Source of the DNA: Pachypanchax playfairii
Lineage: Eukaryota > Chordata > Actinopteri > Cyprinodontiformes > Aplocheilidae
Direction: 5' to 3'
Length of the DNA: 64,000 bases
Assembly: GCA_006937955.1 (NCBI GenBank)
Contig: SSNP01000010.1
Location: 7,268,072 to 7,332,071 of the forward strand
This document shows, in pieces, positions 12,783 to 25,900 of the stretch. The position numbers and the translations under genes are program-made. Below the pieces are notes generated by a model. That model was not told the origin of the DNA. It worked only from the letters and a program-made list of their open reading frames with translations, and did not search any database. Position 1 is the stretch's first letter. Every line of letters starts with the position of its first letter.

Positions 12783-14230
12783 AACTCTCTGATCTGCGTG
12801 AGTTTGACGTGTCAGTCATTATTAAAGGTTATGGTTTAAAAGTAAAGACGGGTTTTATCGTTTGACTTTTTCTTTCAAATCTGACCTGATGATTTTATCT
12901 GTAAAACCATCAGGACCATCTTTAAAAACATCATAGTCATGTGACCCACAATAACAAACAGGAAGACTGGAGTAAAGCTATGTGAGTAAAGCAGGTCCAT
13001 TCGGTTCCTCTGGGTTCTGCCCCCACCGGCCTGCAGCTCCGGTGGGATGTGATGGTCCGGTCCATCCGGAGGGTGAAGTACCTGATCCAGTAGACTCAAA
13101 CCAGGTCAGCATAAGAGGTTTTTGGAAAGAGTTGTGACTGGGTCTGTAAAACCAGGAGGTCAAGACCCTGAAGAACCCCCGAGAGGCCCGACCCGTCAGG
13201 AGATCCAGAACAGTTGGTTCTTTTTAAACATCTTCATCAACAAACAAAGAAACGGTTCTAAAATTGGACTCGAGCAAAAATCTGAAACAGATTATAAAAG
13301 TTGAACAACATACTGTATATCCTGCAGCTTGTTCCGTAATGCTGGTTCTGGTTGTTTGTGAAGGAACTTGTTCATAAAAAAACAAAAACAGGTGATTTTA
13401 TAAAAGATGAATATGAGTTGGTCAGAAGATGCAGACGTTCCAGGAGGTTCTTCATCCAGAGGTGAGACAGCGTTCTTATTGTGTTTGTTTTGTTGAGATC
13501 TAAAAATGTAAGAGTGTAAAAAAAACATCCTAATAATAAAATAAAATAATGAGATGATTGTTTTACAGCAGATGCTGTGGAAGACCAACATTCAGTCTGA
13601 TCTGGTGTCACAAACACGACATGAAACCAAGACGGCAGAGACAGAAAAAATATTATCACATGCAGGTCAAATCGTTTCTGATGAAAATCTGTTCATTTAC
13701 TTGGAAAATGTTTGTTTTAAGATCTGAAACCACAAACTGCTTTTAGTGAAGAAAATCAACATTAAAATATGTAAAATCTTGTTGTTGTGCAGCTGCAGCA
13801 GCAGCGTTCAAGTCTGCAGATCAGTGTTGGAGTCATGAGACTTCAGGTCACCTGACTCACCTCCCAAAAAACTCAACGTCTTTCATTAAGATGCAGCAGG
13901 ATTTAATTATCCTGCTTCAGTTTTAAGACTCAGTCTTTTTCATATAAACCAGATTAGCTGTAGAATTCAACCTGGATGCTGTTTATAAACAAGGTTCTGC
14001 TGGTTTTTCTGACTCTAAACAGGTTCAGAACTCTGCTGGCTCTGAGTCATGAGTGAAGTGGAGAGTCTTTAGGTGAGCAACAGAAGATCAGGAGGAAGAT
14101 GATGATGGAAGGATGAAGATGATTTAAGCTGATAAATGTGAGATGCTGATGTTTGACGTGAGAACAGCTGACATGTTTCACTGAACACAGGAAGTTGTAG
14201 CAGCAGGAACATCGTCTGCAGAAAGGATTC
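12783..14230. other. Intergenic region
   Basis: AT-rich spacer between the myomegalin-like and Ly6-like genes. I found no exon with conserved protein similarity or RNA gene. The promoter of the Ly6-like gene should lie in the last few hundred bases but shows no clear TATA box. Confidence 0.5.
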
Positions 14231-16464
14231 ATGATGTTGCAGCTTGTTCGTCCTCTGCTTCTCCTGAGTGTCCTTCCAGCTGTGGGTGAGTAAAAACTAA
14301 AACCTGTTCCACCAACATGAACCAGCTGGTTTTAAGCTGCTCAGATTCATTCTGCTGTCAGAAGTTTTAGATTTAACTTGATGGAAAACAAACAGGTTTG
14401 TAAATGTTTGTTAACAGAATATTAATTATTACAATAACAACTTATTATTGTTGCAACTCTGTTTGAACTGTTTAAATATTCCATGTCAGATATTATCAGT
14501 ATTAAACTTCATGCAGCTGTTCGTCAGCAGGGAGGGAGGAAGGTTGATGGTTCGATCCCGGCTGCTCCTCCACATGTCAAAGTGTTCGAAGCTGAACGCC
14601 GTGTAGCCGCCTGATTTACTAAACCGTGTGTGAATGAAACATGTAAAAACCCTTTTAGTGATCAGTAAGACCTGAAAGTCAGATGCAATAAAAGTTATTG
14701 ATTCTTCCACAATAAGAGACATGCAACAGCAAAGATCAACCAACAGAAGAAGTTACAGACATAATTCATGTTACAGTTTGGTTATGTGGAGTCATTACGG
14801 GCAGTCAGTGTCTTACCTGCAGCCGACAGGCTGATGAGTCTCAGCAGAATTCTACCCAAAGCTCTGGACAGGATACATTTCTAAAACTTCAAACACAAAA
14901 CTTGATTTTTTAAATATACAGTAGAATCAGATACTGACATTCAAAATAATATTCTACTGAACAGCTCACTGAGTTGCTGAACGTATGAAATGAGCTTCAT
15001 AAATAAAGTAAATTGTTGCATCAGTTCAGATTCCAACAGAAAGTAACTTCTCAAACCTTTCTGTCCTCCAGTCTCCCTCTTCTGTTACACCTGTGTGTTT
15101 CCTGCCATCTCACCTCTGGACTGCATCAGATTCCCTCTCAGGTGTCCACCTGGACAACTCTGCCTGTCCAGCAGAGCCGTGGGTCAGAAAGGTGAGTGCA
15201 CCTCCCGTCACTGAGTAAAATTTAAATAAGCTGAGACGTGAAACTGAGAGAGGCTGAAGGAAGCGGAGGTAGCCTGACCAATCAGATCCTCCTGCATTAT
15301 GTTCAAATGCAGACGGGTCTGACACCGGAGACGCACCCGATCATTTCCATGTCAAATTTTATGACGGACCAATTACATATCACCTTTGTTGTGTGTCATC
15401 CTGAAAACACGGAACTAGCGTTTTCCACCCAGAGCACAACATTCAACATGGCAGACTCGGCTGTGGATGTTTAATTCTGTGTTTGCACAGTGTTTGCTTG
15501 GGGCGGTCAAAAACCTCGTATTCGCAAGTTTTTGACACAAAAGCGACAACTGTCATTAATATTCGTCTTTTCTCCTCCAATAAACATGGCTAGCTACCAT
15601 TACGGCTCTGTAGCTTCCATTACGGCTCTTTAGCTACTATTACGGCTCCGCTCTCTAAACCTTTTGTTTTTGTTCCACCTCGTGTGTATCCGCTTTAGCA
15701 TCACATATGATGCGTCACTTCCGGGTTTCTGTGATTGGTTCTCTCTCAACTGGCTAAGCCCGCCTTCAGCTCCAGGCCCTCACGTCTTTGTAAAGTAATC
15801 TGTCAAAGACGTGAGGGCCTGGTTGATCAGGTAAATGCTGAAGGAGGCTGAGGGAGGCTAAAGGAGGCTGAGGGAGGCTAAAGGAGGCTGAGGGAGGGTG
15901 AAGGAGGCTGAGGGAGGGTGAAGGAGGCTGAGGGAGGCTAAAGGAGGCTGAGGGAGGCTAAAGGAGGCTGAGGGAGGCTAAAGGAGGCTGAGGGAGGCTA
16001 AAGGAGGCTGAGGGAGGCTAAAGGAGGCTGAGGGAGGGTGAAGGAGGCTAAAGGAGGCTGAGGGAGGGTGAAGGAGGCTAAAGGAGGCTGAGGGAGGCTA
16101 AAGGAGGCTGAGGGAGGGTGAAGGAGGCTAAAGGAGGCTGAGGGAGGGTGAAGGAGGCTGAGGGAGGGTGAAGGAGGCTAAAGGAGGATGGACTCACGCT
16201 GAGTCATGAGAGGATTAAATTGATGTTTGTTGTGAACTTTCAGGAGACTTTCATGTGGTTCTGTATGAGAAGAGTTGTGTCCTTCCTGTTCTGTGTGGCA
16301 TCACGGGTGAGAAATACGCTACAGGACTCAACTTCACCTTCACCAACGAATGCTGCGACACACATCTGTGTAACAGTGTTTCAACACCAGCTTCCTCCTT
16401 CTGGATTACCACATTACTCACATTACTCATGTTACTCATGTTACTCACCACACAGCTAACCTGA
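14231..16464 (+). CDS. Ly6/uPAR-family three-finger protein, predicted GPI-anchored
   Basis: Three exons (14231-14285, 15072-15191, 16244-16464) join in phase to 131 residues. The order is a hydrophobic signal peptide (about residues 1-20), a Ly6 domain, and a hydrophobic Leu/Met/Thr tail suited to GPI-anchor transfer. The mature part begins LFCYTC and holds ten cysteines. It ends with the family's NECCDTHLCN motif (CCxxxxCN), which closes the third finger. Intron positions (after the signal peptide and in the middle of the domain) match typical Ly6 genes. The protein is expected on the outer cell surface. Ligand and tissue cannot be told from sequence. Fish have many lineage-specific Ly6 paralogs, so I give no symbol. 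Confidence 0.88.
14525..14690 (+). mobile_element. tRNA-derived SINE relic
   Basis: A pol III B-box-like GGTTCGATCCC lies at 14549-14559, followed by text typical of fish SINE tails ('cacatgtcaaagtgttcgaa' and 'tttagtgatcagtaagacc'). It is diverged and sits in intron 1 of the Ly6-like gene. No A-box or flanking target repeat could be assigned securely. Confidence 0.65.
15772..15822. repeat. Perfect 19-bp inverted repeat (hairpin)
   Basis: Arms 15772-15790 and 15804-15822 are exact reverse complements, separated by a 13-base AT-rich loop. The hairpin lies in intron 2 of the Ly6-like gene, immediately upstream of a minisatellite. Confidence 0.9.
15838..16186. repeat. 10/20-bp purine-rich minisatellite
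   Basis: Alternating decamers of the type ggctgaggga and ggctaaagga (variant gggtgaagga) repeat for about 350 bases in intron 2 of the Ly6-like gene. The + strand is almost entirely purine apart from one CT step per unit. Confidence 0.95.
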
Positions 16465-16595
16465 TGAGGAGAATAACATTCAATTTAATGAACTAACAAC
16501 TATACTAACCTGAAGGAAGAATCAGGACTTTAAAGCAGGAAAAGAGTTTATTACTATTAATCACAGCTAAAAGATACAAAAGTTAAAGAAAACAC

Positions 16596-16644
<49 letters not shown>

Positions 16645-17283
16645 CTTTACGCCTGCAGGAGAAACAGATTCTAAAATCTCACCGAGGGATGATCCATCCG
16701 TTTGTTTACTGTTTGATAAGTTGTATTAAACATGATTCAATCACATAAACATTATGAACCAGAAAGATCACGTCAGTGTGAATCTGCTGTAACAGATTAA
16801 TATTCAGATCAACATGGTCTCACATGAAGGACGTCAGATGATCAAGTGACACGTGTTTCATTAAATGCAGGAGAAATTTTGTTTGGGTTGAATATTTAAC
16901 ATGATGAGAACATATTAAAGATGTGTTTGTACTGATGTTACAATAATCTTCATAAAACCCAATAAATTATAAAACGATGTAAAACCAGATTATTTGGATT
17001 TATTTGGGTTTTATTTGAGAGACTTTTGGACAGTCTTCAGTATTTCAGTTTAGTTTTCATTATTTTTGAAGGAGAATTTGGACCAAGAAAGGAGGATCTG
17101 AAAACCCTCTTCTGTTTCAAATGTACAGATTAGCTCCAGATTAATGTGGATTAAAACTGGATTTGTAGCTGTAGTACCTGAAGCCGCCAGTGGGTGGCGC
17201 CCCTGTGCTTCTTTCCCACCAGGTGTTTTAAATTAAATCCCATGAATTGAGCGCAACGGAACCTGAAATCCGTGAGTTCAAAC
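16465..17283. other. Intergenic region with (TTCTGG)n
   Basis: Spacer between the Ly6-like and ZP3-like genes. It contains a hexamer microsatellite (ttctgg)n at about 16596-16643 and otherwise AT-rich sequence. No exon was seen. Confidence 0.6.
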
Positions 17284-20200
17284 ATGATGCACGTTGTTCT
17301 GTTCCTCCTGATGTTCTCTGCTGATCGAGGTTCTCCATCGCTCGAACCCGACCATCAAACCGACCCGGTGAGGACAGTTTACCAGAGAAAGACACCGACC
17401 CTGCTGCAGCAGAACTACCTCAGCCTCCCCATGTATGTGGACTCGGACCTGCCGCTGGTCGAGAAGGAGTATTTCTCCCCGGCCAGAGGCACCGGACAGG
17501 AACCTTTACCCAGTCCGGTTCGGGAGCTCCTGCTCCCGGTGTGGACCGACACCAACCCGCCCAGCGTGGCGGCCGTTACCGTGAGAACTTCCTGCGAGCG
17601 GAACAAGATGCAGCTGCAGGTGGAACGGAACATTCTGGGCGGCGGTGAATCGGTGTCTCACCTTAAACTGGGGTCCTGCCACGTCACCAAAACCACCAGA
17701 GATTACCTGTACTTTGAACACGACCTGGGAACGTGCGGAACCAAACGCTCGGTGAGTCTCTTCATCACATCCAGACTGGTTTCTGGACTGGACCGGGTCT
17801 AAAGGGGTGGACGTTACTGACTGTTTTTCAAGAATCTGGACTGAAGGGGTTTAATTCAGTGGTTTTAATCTCCGTATTGAGGTTCCAGATTATGGTCGGT
17901 GGGCTGATGGTCACAAACTGTTTCTGATATAATAGATTTCTTACATTTTCACTTCTGGTCCTGGAAAGTCAACAATCTGAACTCCAGACCTGGTTCCAGA
18001 TCTTAACCTGGTTTCAGAGACTCTCTGTAAAACTTCTAACTCCAGATGTTTCCAGATGTTGGCTAATCGAATGGTTTACTTCAACACGCTGCATTATGAC
18101 CCACCAAAACCCAACGGACCCATCAGAAGAACAGCCCCCTTCAGCCTGCCCATTGCTTGTTATTTTAACAGGTGAGATTAAATCCAGATTAATAATCTCT
18201 TTGTTCATATACTGTAATTCTGTTTTAACATGTTCTTCACCTGTTTGTTTAGATATGTGTATTCATATAAAATTGGATACATGCCAAAGATGCAGATGCG
18301 GAAGGTCCTTAAAAAAATGAAGAACTCTGCAAAATTTGTTCTGACGCCACGAGACGGTGAAAGTTTTAAATTTATTTGTTATAAATTGTGATGCTGTTAA
18401 TCCAGACCGGAGCTGAGACGTCAGCCACCAAACAAACGGGTTTCGATGTTTGAGGTTGAACGTTGATCTGTTGGATGAATCTGAATGTTTTGTTTCCAGC
18501 TCAGTGGAAGAAGCTCCCTCAGTCTCATCACTATGTTCTCGGAGAACCCATGTTCTTCGAGGCCGAGGTCGAGTCTTTGTCCAGTGATGAAAGACTCTTC
18601 GTCCACACGTGTTACGCAACTCCTGAGAAGTCCCACACGTCGTCTCCTCAGTATCCAGTCATAAGAAACTTTGGGTAATCTGTATGTGATGTATTTATAA
18701 TGAATCTCTGGTTTTTAAATGGTTTGTGTTACAGTCTGTTCTTCTGCTCCTCTCGTGATGAAGATGTCTGGTTGAAGGGAAGAACTCTGACTCCAGATTC
18801 TTTCCTCATAAAAACAACGTCGTGAGATTCTCTGTAGATGCTTTTCTCTTCAAAGGGATGTCGGGTCAGGTGAGCAGAGTTCTCTTGAATTCCTCTGTAG
18901 AAAGAATCAAATATTCCACTAAAGAACCATCAGAACTTTCATCTTCTGCAGCAGCTTTACATGCACTGCACCATGTTGGTGGGCGGTTCCGTCCCGACAC
19001 CAACAGCAAAGTCCTGCAACTACGACACAAAAGCCAGAAGGTTTGTTCTTTAAAGGAAGGAATCTAATAATCCTGGTACGTGCTGACATGGTTTTGTTGT
19101 TTGTAGGTGGGTGGAGCTGTTTGGATCCAACGCCGTGTGCGATTGTTGTGATTCAAACTGCGACTCTGAACATTCTGCTGGTCAGTTTTAATTTTCTGTC
19201 CCTAGTTTTAGTTGTTATAGTTTCACCCGATGCTTCTTCAGCCTTCTGAGATCATTTGACTGATTTCAGAACAATCAGCTGATATTAGAATGACATCTCT
19301 TGCCGATCAGCTGTTTGATGTTCGTAGCAGATGTTTTGGGATGTTAAAACATGTTTAAATAAATTTCTGGATGAAAGTTTTCGGCTTCATAAGGAAAATT
19401 TCCTCTGGAAGAATCTTTCCAAACTTCTGCAGTATCGACCTTCCTGGTAAAGAATAAGGTCAATTCAGAGGTCAGAGGTCACCTGACTGCAAGGTGTTCA
19501 GCCCTAACCATCAGCCCTCCTCCACCGTGCTGACAGCTGGTGTTTGTGCTGACTCCTGTTTGGTTTGAACATCCTGCTGTGCATTATGGGTAAACGTCTC
19601 CAGGTTTGTCCCGTCTGTCTGAGGGACGTTGTTCCAAAAGTCTCTCCAACATCCCGAATTAAAAAAAAAAAAAATTGTTAACCAACGATGAACAGAGTCA
19701 CTGACGTCTTGTCAGTCTGAAAGGGTTATGGGGACGGAGACCCACAGTAGGGGACGGAGACGTGACACTGACGACTCATCCAGGAGGTCACAGAAGAACC
19801 AGAACAACATCTGGATAACAGGTGTCACTAAGATTTACCAAGAAACATCTGGATGATCCCAAATACTTCTTATTAATATTAATTTTGCGGATGTAACCTG
19901 GATCTGTCAGATCAGTGTGTGTATCCCCGTGTCGAGTCTACACACACTGATCTGGAACTAAAGGTGTCTATTAAATGGAGGGATATCGCCGTTTGATCAT
20001 TTTACAACCAAGAAATCATCTCTAGTCCTAAAACAGATTCAATAACTGCTTTAATGTGTATGTCCACCAGCAGCCATGTTGGCTTTTCTTTACCTGCCAA
20101 TCATACCTGAACACCCGCCCTAAAGCACAATGCTGACACATGATTGGTCTGAACATGATTTGACCGAGTCAGACGGTTTAGTTGGAGCGAGTGGGTTTTT

Positions 20201-20993
20201 AGTTGGATTTTTAGTTTGATTTTCGTGGACTTGGAAAACCCCAAATCTCACGAGAATCTTATCTTTTCTTTTCTTTTTCCAAACTCGTCTAACTTTTTCC
20301 TCCGAGTTAGATCCCCAACCAGCATCCAGCTGTTTATTTAAACATTTATTTTATTTTTTTACAAAATCTAGAAAATATATTTATTACATTAAACATCTTA
20401 AATACACAGTATGTAAGCAGATGTTTTTCCCTGCAGCTTGATAACAGAGTTTGTTAAACTGGAATCAAATATCTGGCATCATATTAGAACCATAAACGTT
20501 ACAGTTTAAAACGCTTTAATGAGCCGATATAATCTGATATAACATGGATTCTTTATGAACTACGTCTTTTGTGTTTATAGGAACATCTGACTTGATTGGA
20601 CAACAAAACATTTTCCCCGAGACGCAAGTAATCACCAGCACGGCTTGGACGATAAATCCTAAAGGTAAACCCACCCCCCCAGACAAAGAGAGGAAGACTG
20701 TGTCCATGGAAACCACAACAAGACAAACAACGAAAAAAACAAAACAAACCAAAACAACAAGAGGGACAACTGGGTGGAAGTCGTGGCCTGAAGAGTCAGC
20801 TGATTTTCTGATCGGTGAGGTTGGGGTGGAGATGCCGGAGCTGCCGTGGCCACTTAGAGGTGAGGGGGGGATGTGGGTGGACGAGGACAGTGAGGTGAAG
20901 CAGGTGAAGGGCTCTGCTGTGGTGGACGAGGAGAACAAGAAGGTCTCCAAACCTCTGAGTGTGTTTGAGGAAATCTTTGATTTTGATAAATAA
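17284..20993 (+). CDS. zp3: ZP3-type zona pellucida (egg coat) glycoprotein
   Basis: Eight exons join in phase: 17284-17751, 18056-18171, 18253-18356, 18500-18674, 18764-18869, 18952-19040, 19107-19180 and 20581-20993 (514 residues). This is the ZP3 exon number. ZP3 proteins polymerise through the ZP module to form the egg envelope. A short hydrophobic signal (MMHVVLFLLMF) precedes a Pro-rich region. The ZP domain runs from about residue 100 to 375 and includes YFNTLHYD, HTCYATPEKS, YPVIRNFG, the exon-6 YMHCTMLVGG and the C-terminal CNYDTKARRWVEL...CDCCDSNC cluster typical of ZP3. The tail (378-514) is rich in Thr, Lys and acidic residues, with no obvious membrane segment or strong furin site. 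That could fit a secreted fish chorion protein. Fish carry several ZP3 paralogs and I cannot say which this is. Two in-frame ATGs occur at 17284 and 17287, and the first was used. Confidence 0.88.
19500..19660 (-). mobile_element. Tc1/mariner-like transposase fragment (antisense), decayed
   Basis: Phrases such as 'gcattatgggtaaacgtctcc' and 'ttgttccaaaagtc' match, from memory, the antisense of a widespread fish Tc1-type transposase region. It lies in the last intron of the ZP3-like gene and is interrupted by an A-run near 19661. Confidence 0.5.
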
Positions 20994-20994
20994 A
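20989..20994 (+). terminator. Poly-A signal overlapping the zp3 stop codon
   Basis: AATAAA at 20989-20994 contains the TAA stop codon (20991-20993). The predicted 3' UTR is therefore extremely short, a feature known from mammalian ZP3 genes. Confidence 0.75.
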
Positions 20995-22599
20995 CTTGGA
21001 ATATGAACAGTAATTTCACTCTGAAGTTTTATTTAAAATATTTGTAATTTTATAATTTCCATCACTGCATCTGCAGCCCTGCCTCAAACTGTATGTTAAG
21101 GGTAAAATGATTCCTTTGATGGCGTGAGTCAGATAACGGGTCTGACCTCGGGTCTGTTTCAGAATAGTAGCTGAAAAATGTTCTTAAAGAGGCCATTTCA
21201 CACATTTCATGACTTTGTGGTTATTAAGTATTAACCTGTAATATGAAACATTTCATATCTAAAAAACATCAGGAAACACTGATTAACAGGCCTTTCAATC
21301 TGTCTGCGTCAAAATTTGTCCAGCTTCGGCTACAACTTATTAATAATCCTTATAATAATTTGCTGGACTCTAATTGGCTAACAAACTAGCCTATGAGAGC
21401 AAGGCTTCCTGTTTCCTTTCCCGCTGCGCATGGCAACAGCACACCGAGTCTCTTCCGGTTTGATACGTGTTTATACCTACAGCTTTTAGCCAGCAACATG
21501 CTAGGCGTAATTTCAACTTCCCGAGTGGATGAATACTAAAGAGCAAAGTAGTTGTGACATAACAAATACCAGCTTTTCAAACTCGGGAGAATTCGGGCGT
21601 TATCGCCACCTGCCATTTTCATACCCACTATGAAGGTAAGAACACCTGTGGAGCTAAATATTAAACAGAAACCTCAGAAAAACAGTTTTTAATGGAATGG
21701 CCTATTTAAATTTTCAGTTTGATTTGTCAGCTCTGATTTTTATGGGGCGTCGTTACAGTCAAATATTAACAGCAATATTTTTGGTTAGTTGGCCTATCAT
21801 AGGAGAAAAAAATTGGGTTAATGTTTCAAACACATATTTTCACCTTATTAATTTATTGATAAATGTCACATGGCTACACGCTGCATGATCAGTTCTCATC
21901 ACAAGACATCACACACAGATATCGGGCCAAGACAATCCAACATGTTGGATTTCCCCAATTTGCGATCAAACGTCCTTCCAAACGGACCCGATCACTCTTA
22001 ACGCGCCACACATGGCAAAATTTTCGGATAGGATTATTTTAAAAGCTGTCCCGATAATCATGAAAATCTTGTGTGAACCTGGCATAAGCATTTAGCTTGG
22101 AAAATAAATATTTGGGTCAGACTAAATATTTAATTTTCAAAATGAATATTTAGTTTGTAAAATAAACATTTAACTTAAAATTAAATATTTAGCTTGCTAA
22201 CTAAATATTTAGTAAGCAAATGTAACATTTATAAATAAATAAGGTGAAAATGTTTGAAAAATGAACCCCATTTTTCTGCTATGACAGGCTAAATAACCAA
22301 AAATATTGCTGTTAATATTTGACTGTGTAACTTTACAAACGGCACTCCATATTACCGAGAACAAAAACTCAGAAGAAGTCGGTAAAATTCAGTTTCTTGG
22401 AAATTCTTTAAGAAAATAAAGATACTGGTGTTTTAGAAGTTTATATGACAGAAATTTTAAAAACGGGTAACTTGGTGTTTACATACAAACATTAAAATGT
22501 TTCATCAAAATCTTAACAAGAAAAATCACTTTAACTCCAAATCATCTTTTCACACGAGGTGAACGTGTAAATCACTGTGTGACTGAACAAAAAGAAGCT
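20995..22599. other. Intergenic region with probable MITEs
   Basis: A likely non-autonomous DNA transposon spans about 21183-21709. Its left end (ttaaagaggccatt) and right end (aatggcctatttaa) are near-perfect inverted copies. The stretch 21890-22090 ('ccgatcactcttaacgcg...gtgtgaacctggcata') resembles another dispersed fish element. It is followed by AT-rich tandem 'aaatatttagctt' text to about 22220. No gene was seen. Confidence 0.45.
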
Positions 22600-22624
22600 T
22601 CAGGGTTTTTAAGCTAATGTGTCA

Positions 22625-22630
22625 TTTATT
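22625..22630 (-). terminator. Poly-A signal of the FLI1-like gene
   Basis: AATAAA on the minus strand (tttatt on +) lies about 355 bases beyond the TGA stop of the ETS exon. Confidence 0.55.
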
Positions 22631-22983
22631 GTTCTAAAGAAAATCATTCTGTACAATTTGTTTTTAGAACTATCAGGTCTTCATATGTGATAACGCGACC
22701 CGCGAAGTATTAAGATCAAAACGTTTGGTTATTACACCAAACAGAATATTTTACAGTGAGAATGAGAGAGAATACACGGTGATATCTGAACGTCCAAAAG
22801 CCCCGAGTCCAGAACCAGAACCAGAGTCCAGAACCAGAGTCTAGCTTTCATGATTGGTCCATTTCTGAGACAACGTGATTATGCCTTGTAGAAAATGGAT
22901 CAGCGCCATCTCGCCTTCTGCTCAGACGGGTTCGGCTCGGGCGCCACCAGAATCAGTCACGTTCATCCCGTTCAGGTGTGACC

Positions 22984-25900
22984 TCAGTAGAACGAGCTCA
23001 GGTGAGAGTGAGCAGCCGGGTGTCGGGTCATGGCTGATCCCGGGTAGATCGGGCTGCTGGGTGAGTTCCAGTATGATGACGGAGGCCCAAAAAAGTTTCC
23101 AGTGGAGACGGGCATGGGAGCAGGGTGGCCGCCCATGAAGTTCATATTGGGCTTGTGGCTGTGGTACGGCTGCACGTAAGGCATCTCAGTCTGGTATTTA
23201 ACGATCCCGCCATCCGGTGCGTGGTTCTGGTGCGCCTGTGAAATGCCCTGGAAGTCAAACTTGTAGGCGTAGCGCTTGCCGTGCACCTTGGTCATGATGT
23301 TCTTGTCGTAGTAGTAGCGCAGAGCACGACTCAGCTTGTCGTAGTTCATGTTGGGTTTGCTCTTTCGCTCGCCCCAGCGCTTGGCCACCTCATCCGGGTC
23401 GGTCATCTTGAACTCGCCGTTGTTGCCCTCCCAGGTGATGATCGCGGCGTTGTTGCTGTCAGACAGGAGCTCCAGCAGGAACTGCCACAGCTGGATCTGC
23501 CCAGAACCTGGCAGGAGATACAAAACGTTAAGGCACGGGGTCTTTAACCTCCCCTCAGGAGCAGATCAGCAGTTAAACTGGTCTTATTCTGTTTAAGCTA
23601 CAAGAACCCAATAAACTTTAGCATTAGCATTCAAATATAGACTATCTGCTCAGTGGCAGACCCTCTTGGTTTGTCTCTAACAGAACACGGATCTGCCAGG
23701 TCAGATGATTTTGTGTTTTTCCACCAAATGTGACCTTTTCACTGTGTATCTTGGAGGAGACGGACATTTGGGCAGAAACCTACCCACAGGCCTGTGAGCG
23801 CTGGGGTCAGCCAGCTTGTACAGACATTGTTTGCCCGTTCGGTTCTTGGATGAGCTGAGGACTTCTGTGAATAAACAGCAGGGCAAACAGTCACGTTGGT
23901 GAGATGGAAGCCAGATTCAGGTCTAGTTGAGTCTTTTATAATTCTTATTTCTTTTCAGGGTTTTAGATTCCAGACCAGGTCAAGTGACCCGGAAGTTTCT
24001 GTGCAGCAGAATAAGAACTGCTCAAAACCTGAACAAAGCTTCAGTGCTTCATCAGCACAGTCAATAAAGAGTTTATTTCCCATAATTCTTTGCAGCTGTG
24101 TCCTTCACAGGGACACTTGTCCTACCAATCAGAACTTTTGTCAGTAAATTAGAGAAGTAAGGAAGTTCTGAAGCTAGTAATGTTAAATATTACTAATATA
24201 AATGCACATCTTGTTTTGCTGATTAATTAAAGTCACTGCAAAGACGTGATCAGCTCGGTTTCTGTTTGGTGGAACATCTCAGAACATCTGGTTGTTCGAT
24301 TTGGATCAGATCAATAAGAGAAACTCTTCCAGTAACTTCTGTTTAGAATCAGCTGTAGGTGATCAGATGGTAATCCATCCAAAAGAATTTCAGTTTCCAT
24401 TCAGTTACTTTCAGATAAGAGTTTTTCTAAACACCTGATCATCAGACTTCAACTGGACCGTTTGTCTTGTTGTAAACAGGATTTAATTTTCACTCCATTA
24501 ATCAGATCTGTTTATCGTTGCACCAAAACAGACAGTGTAAAGGCCTCATTTGATGCTCGTCTCAGTTGTGGTTTAGATTCTTACCTGGATTAGCTAGTCG
24601 GCTGCTGAGGGGTCCTAATGTCTGATACGGGTCTGCAATGAGGAAAAACATTTATCTTTTGGTTTAGGTGGAAGTGCTTTAAAAATACTCAAAACAAAAG
24701 CAGCTGACTGAACTGAAACTGAGTCACAAATCAGCCGAAGTCCAAAGAAAAGCTTTGAAAAACCTGAAGTTTATTGATCCAGACCACAAAGTCCAGCAGG
24801 AAGTAAAATATGAATAGAACAGGATCAGGACCGGTGGGTCTGATGTTCTAACCATTTAAATCATTTGAAGTTTAAAACTGATCAAATAACCAAAAAATAA
24901 CAAGATAAACATAAAGATTAAGTTTCTGATCAGGAAACAGTTTGAGGATTAAACACCTCCAACTTCCTGATGTTGATGTTTAATCACAACATTCTGTTTA
25001 TTAAAACCGTCTTGATGCAGCTTTGCATCATCTTTAATAAACAGATCCAGATATAGTTTTTATTTGTACCTTGTGCGATTCTTGTTGGTTCTGTAACCCT
25101 CGTCCCGTGTTGATGCTCGATGGAAGAACCTGAAAATAAATACATTTATTATCTAATATTTGATTGTCAGTAAGTTGTGTGCAAACCCAGCTGGTTTTCA
25201 TGCATGAGTAATCCATGACTATCGGTTTCATGTCACAGTTGGTTTTGTTGTCGTACCTTTAGGTACTGCAGCGGTCATGGTGTTTGTTGGCCAGCTGTTC
25301 CTTCGACTGATTTCATCAAAGTTGCTTTCTGCACAGAGAAGAAAGGTTGAAACGAGTCAGAAGACAAAATGTCTTTGAAGTGGACACAGCTCAGTCCCAC
25401 ATGATAAGAGGTCTGGGGTCTGAAGATGACCCAGGGTCTCTTGGGTTTGTGTTCTTTTGTTCAGGCCACCTCAGGATTATGAATCGTGTCCCCAGAGCAG
25501 GACCCATAGCCCCAGGTTTCCTGCGTCGCTGCAGCTGTTTCCTGTCTGAAACTGGCTGTTGAGTTTTGGACTCGTCACAGTTTTTGTCAACAGAAGTTTA
25601 TGTTTTTCCTTTTAGACTTTAGAAACTGTGTAATGTGGTTCTGAAACTCGACACTTCATTCTTTGATTCTTAAATCATTCAAGAAGTTCCTCACAGTGCT
25701 GCGTGACCCGAATCTGTTAATTCACTGCAGACTGACAGGAAACTGTGACACTTAGACATCAAACACACAAACTCGTTACGCAGTTTGAAATTAGCTTCTT
25801 GTTGTTGCAACGTTCATAGAAATAATTATATAATTAAATACTGAACTCAGTCATGCTGCATAAATACAGTGTTTATTTATTTTAGGTTGTAAAGTTAAAC

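Noticed and set aside
20516..21019. 167-codon minus-strand frame
   Set aside because: Mirror of the last ZP3 exon, which has correct phase, splice acceptor and poly-A signal on the plus strand.
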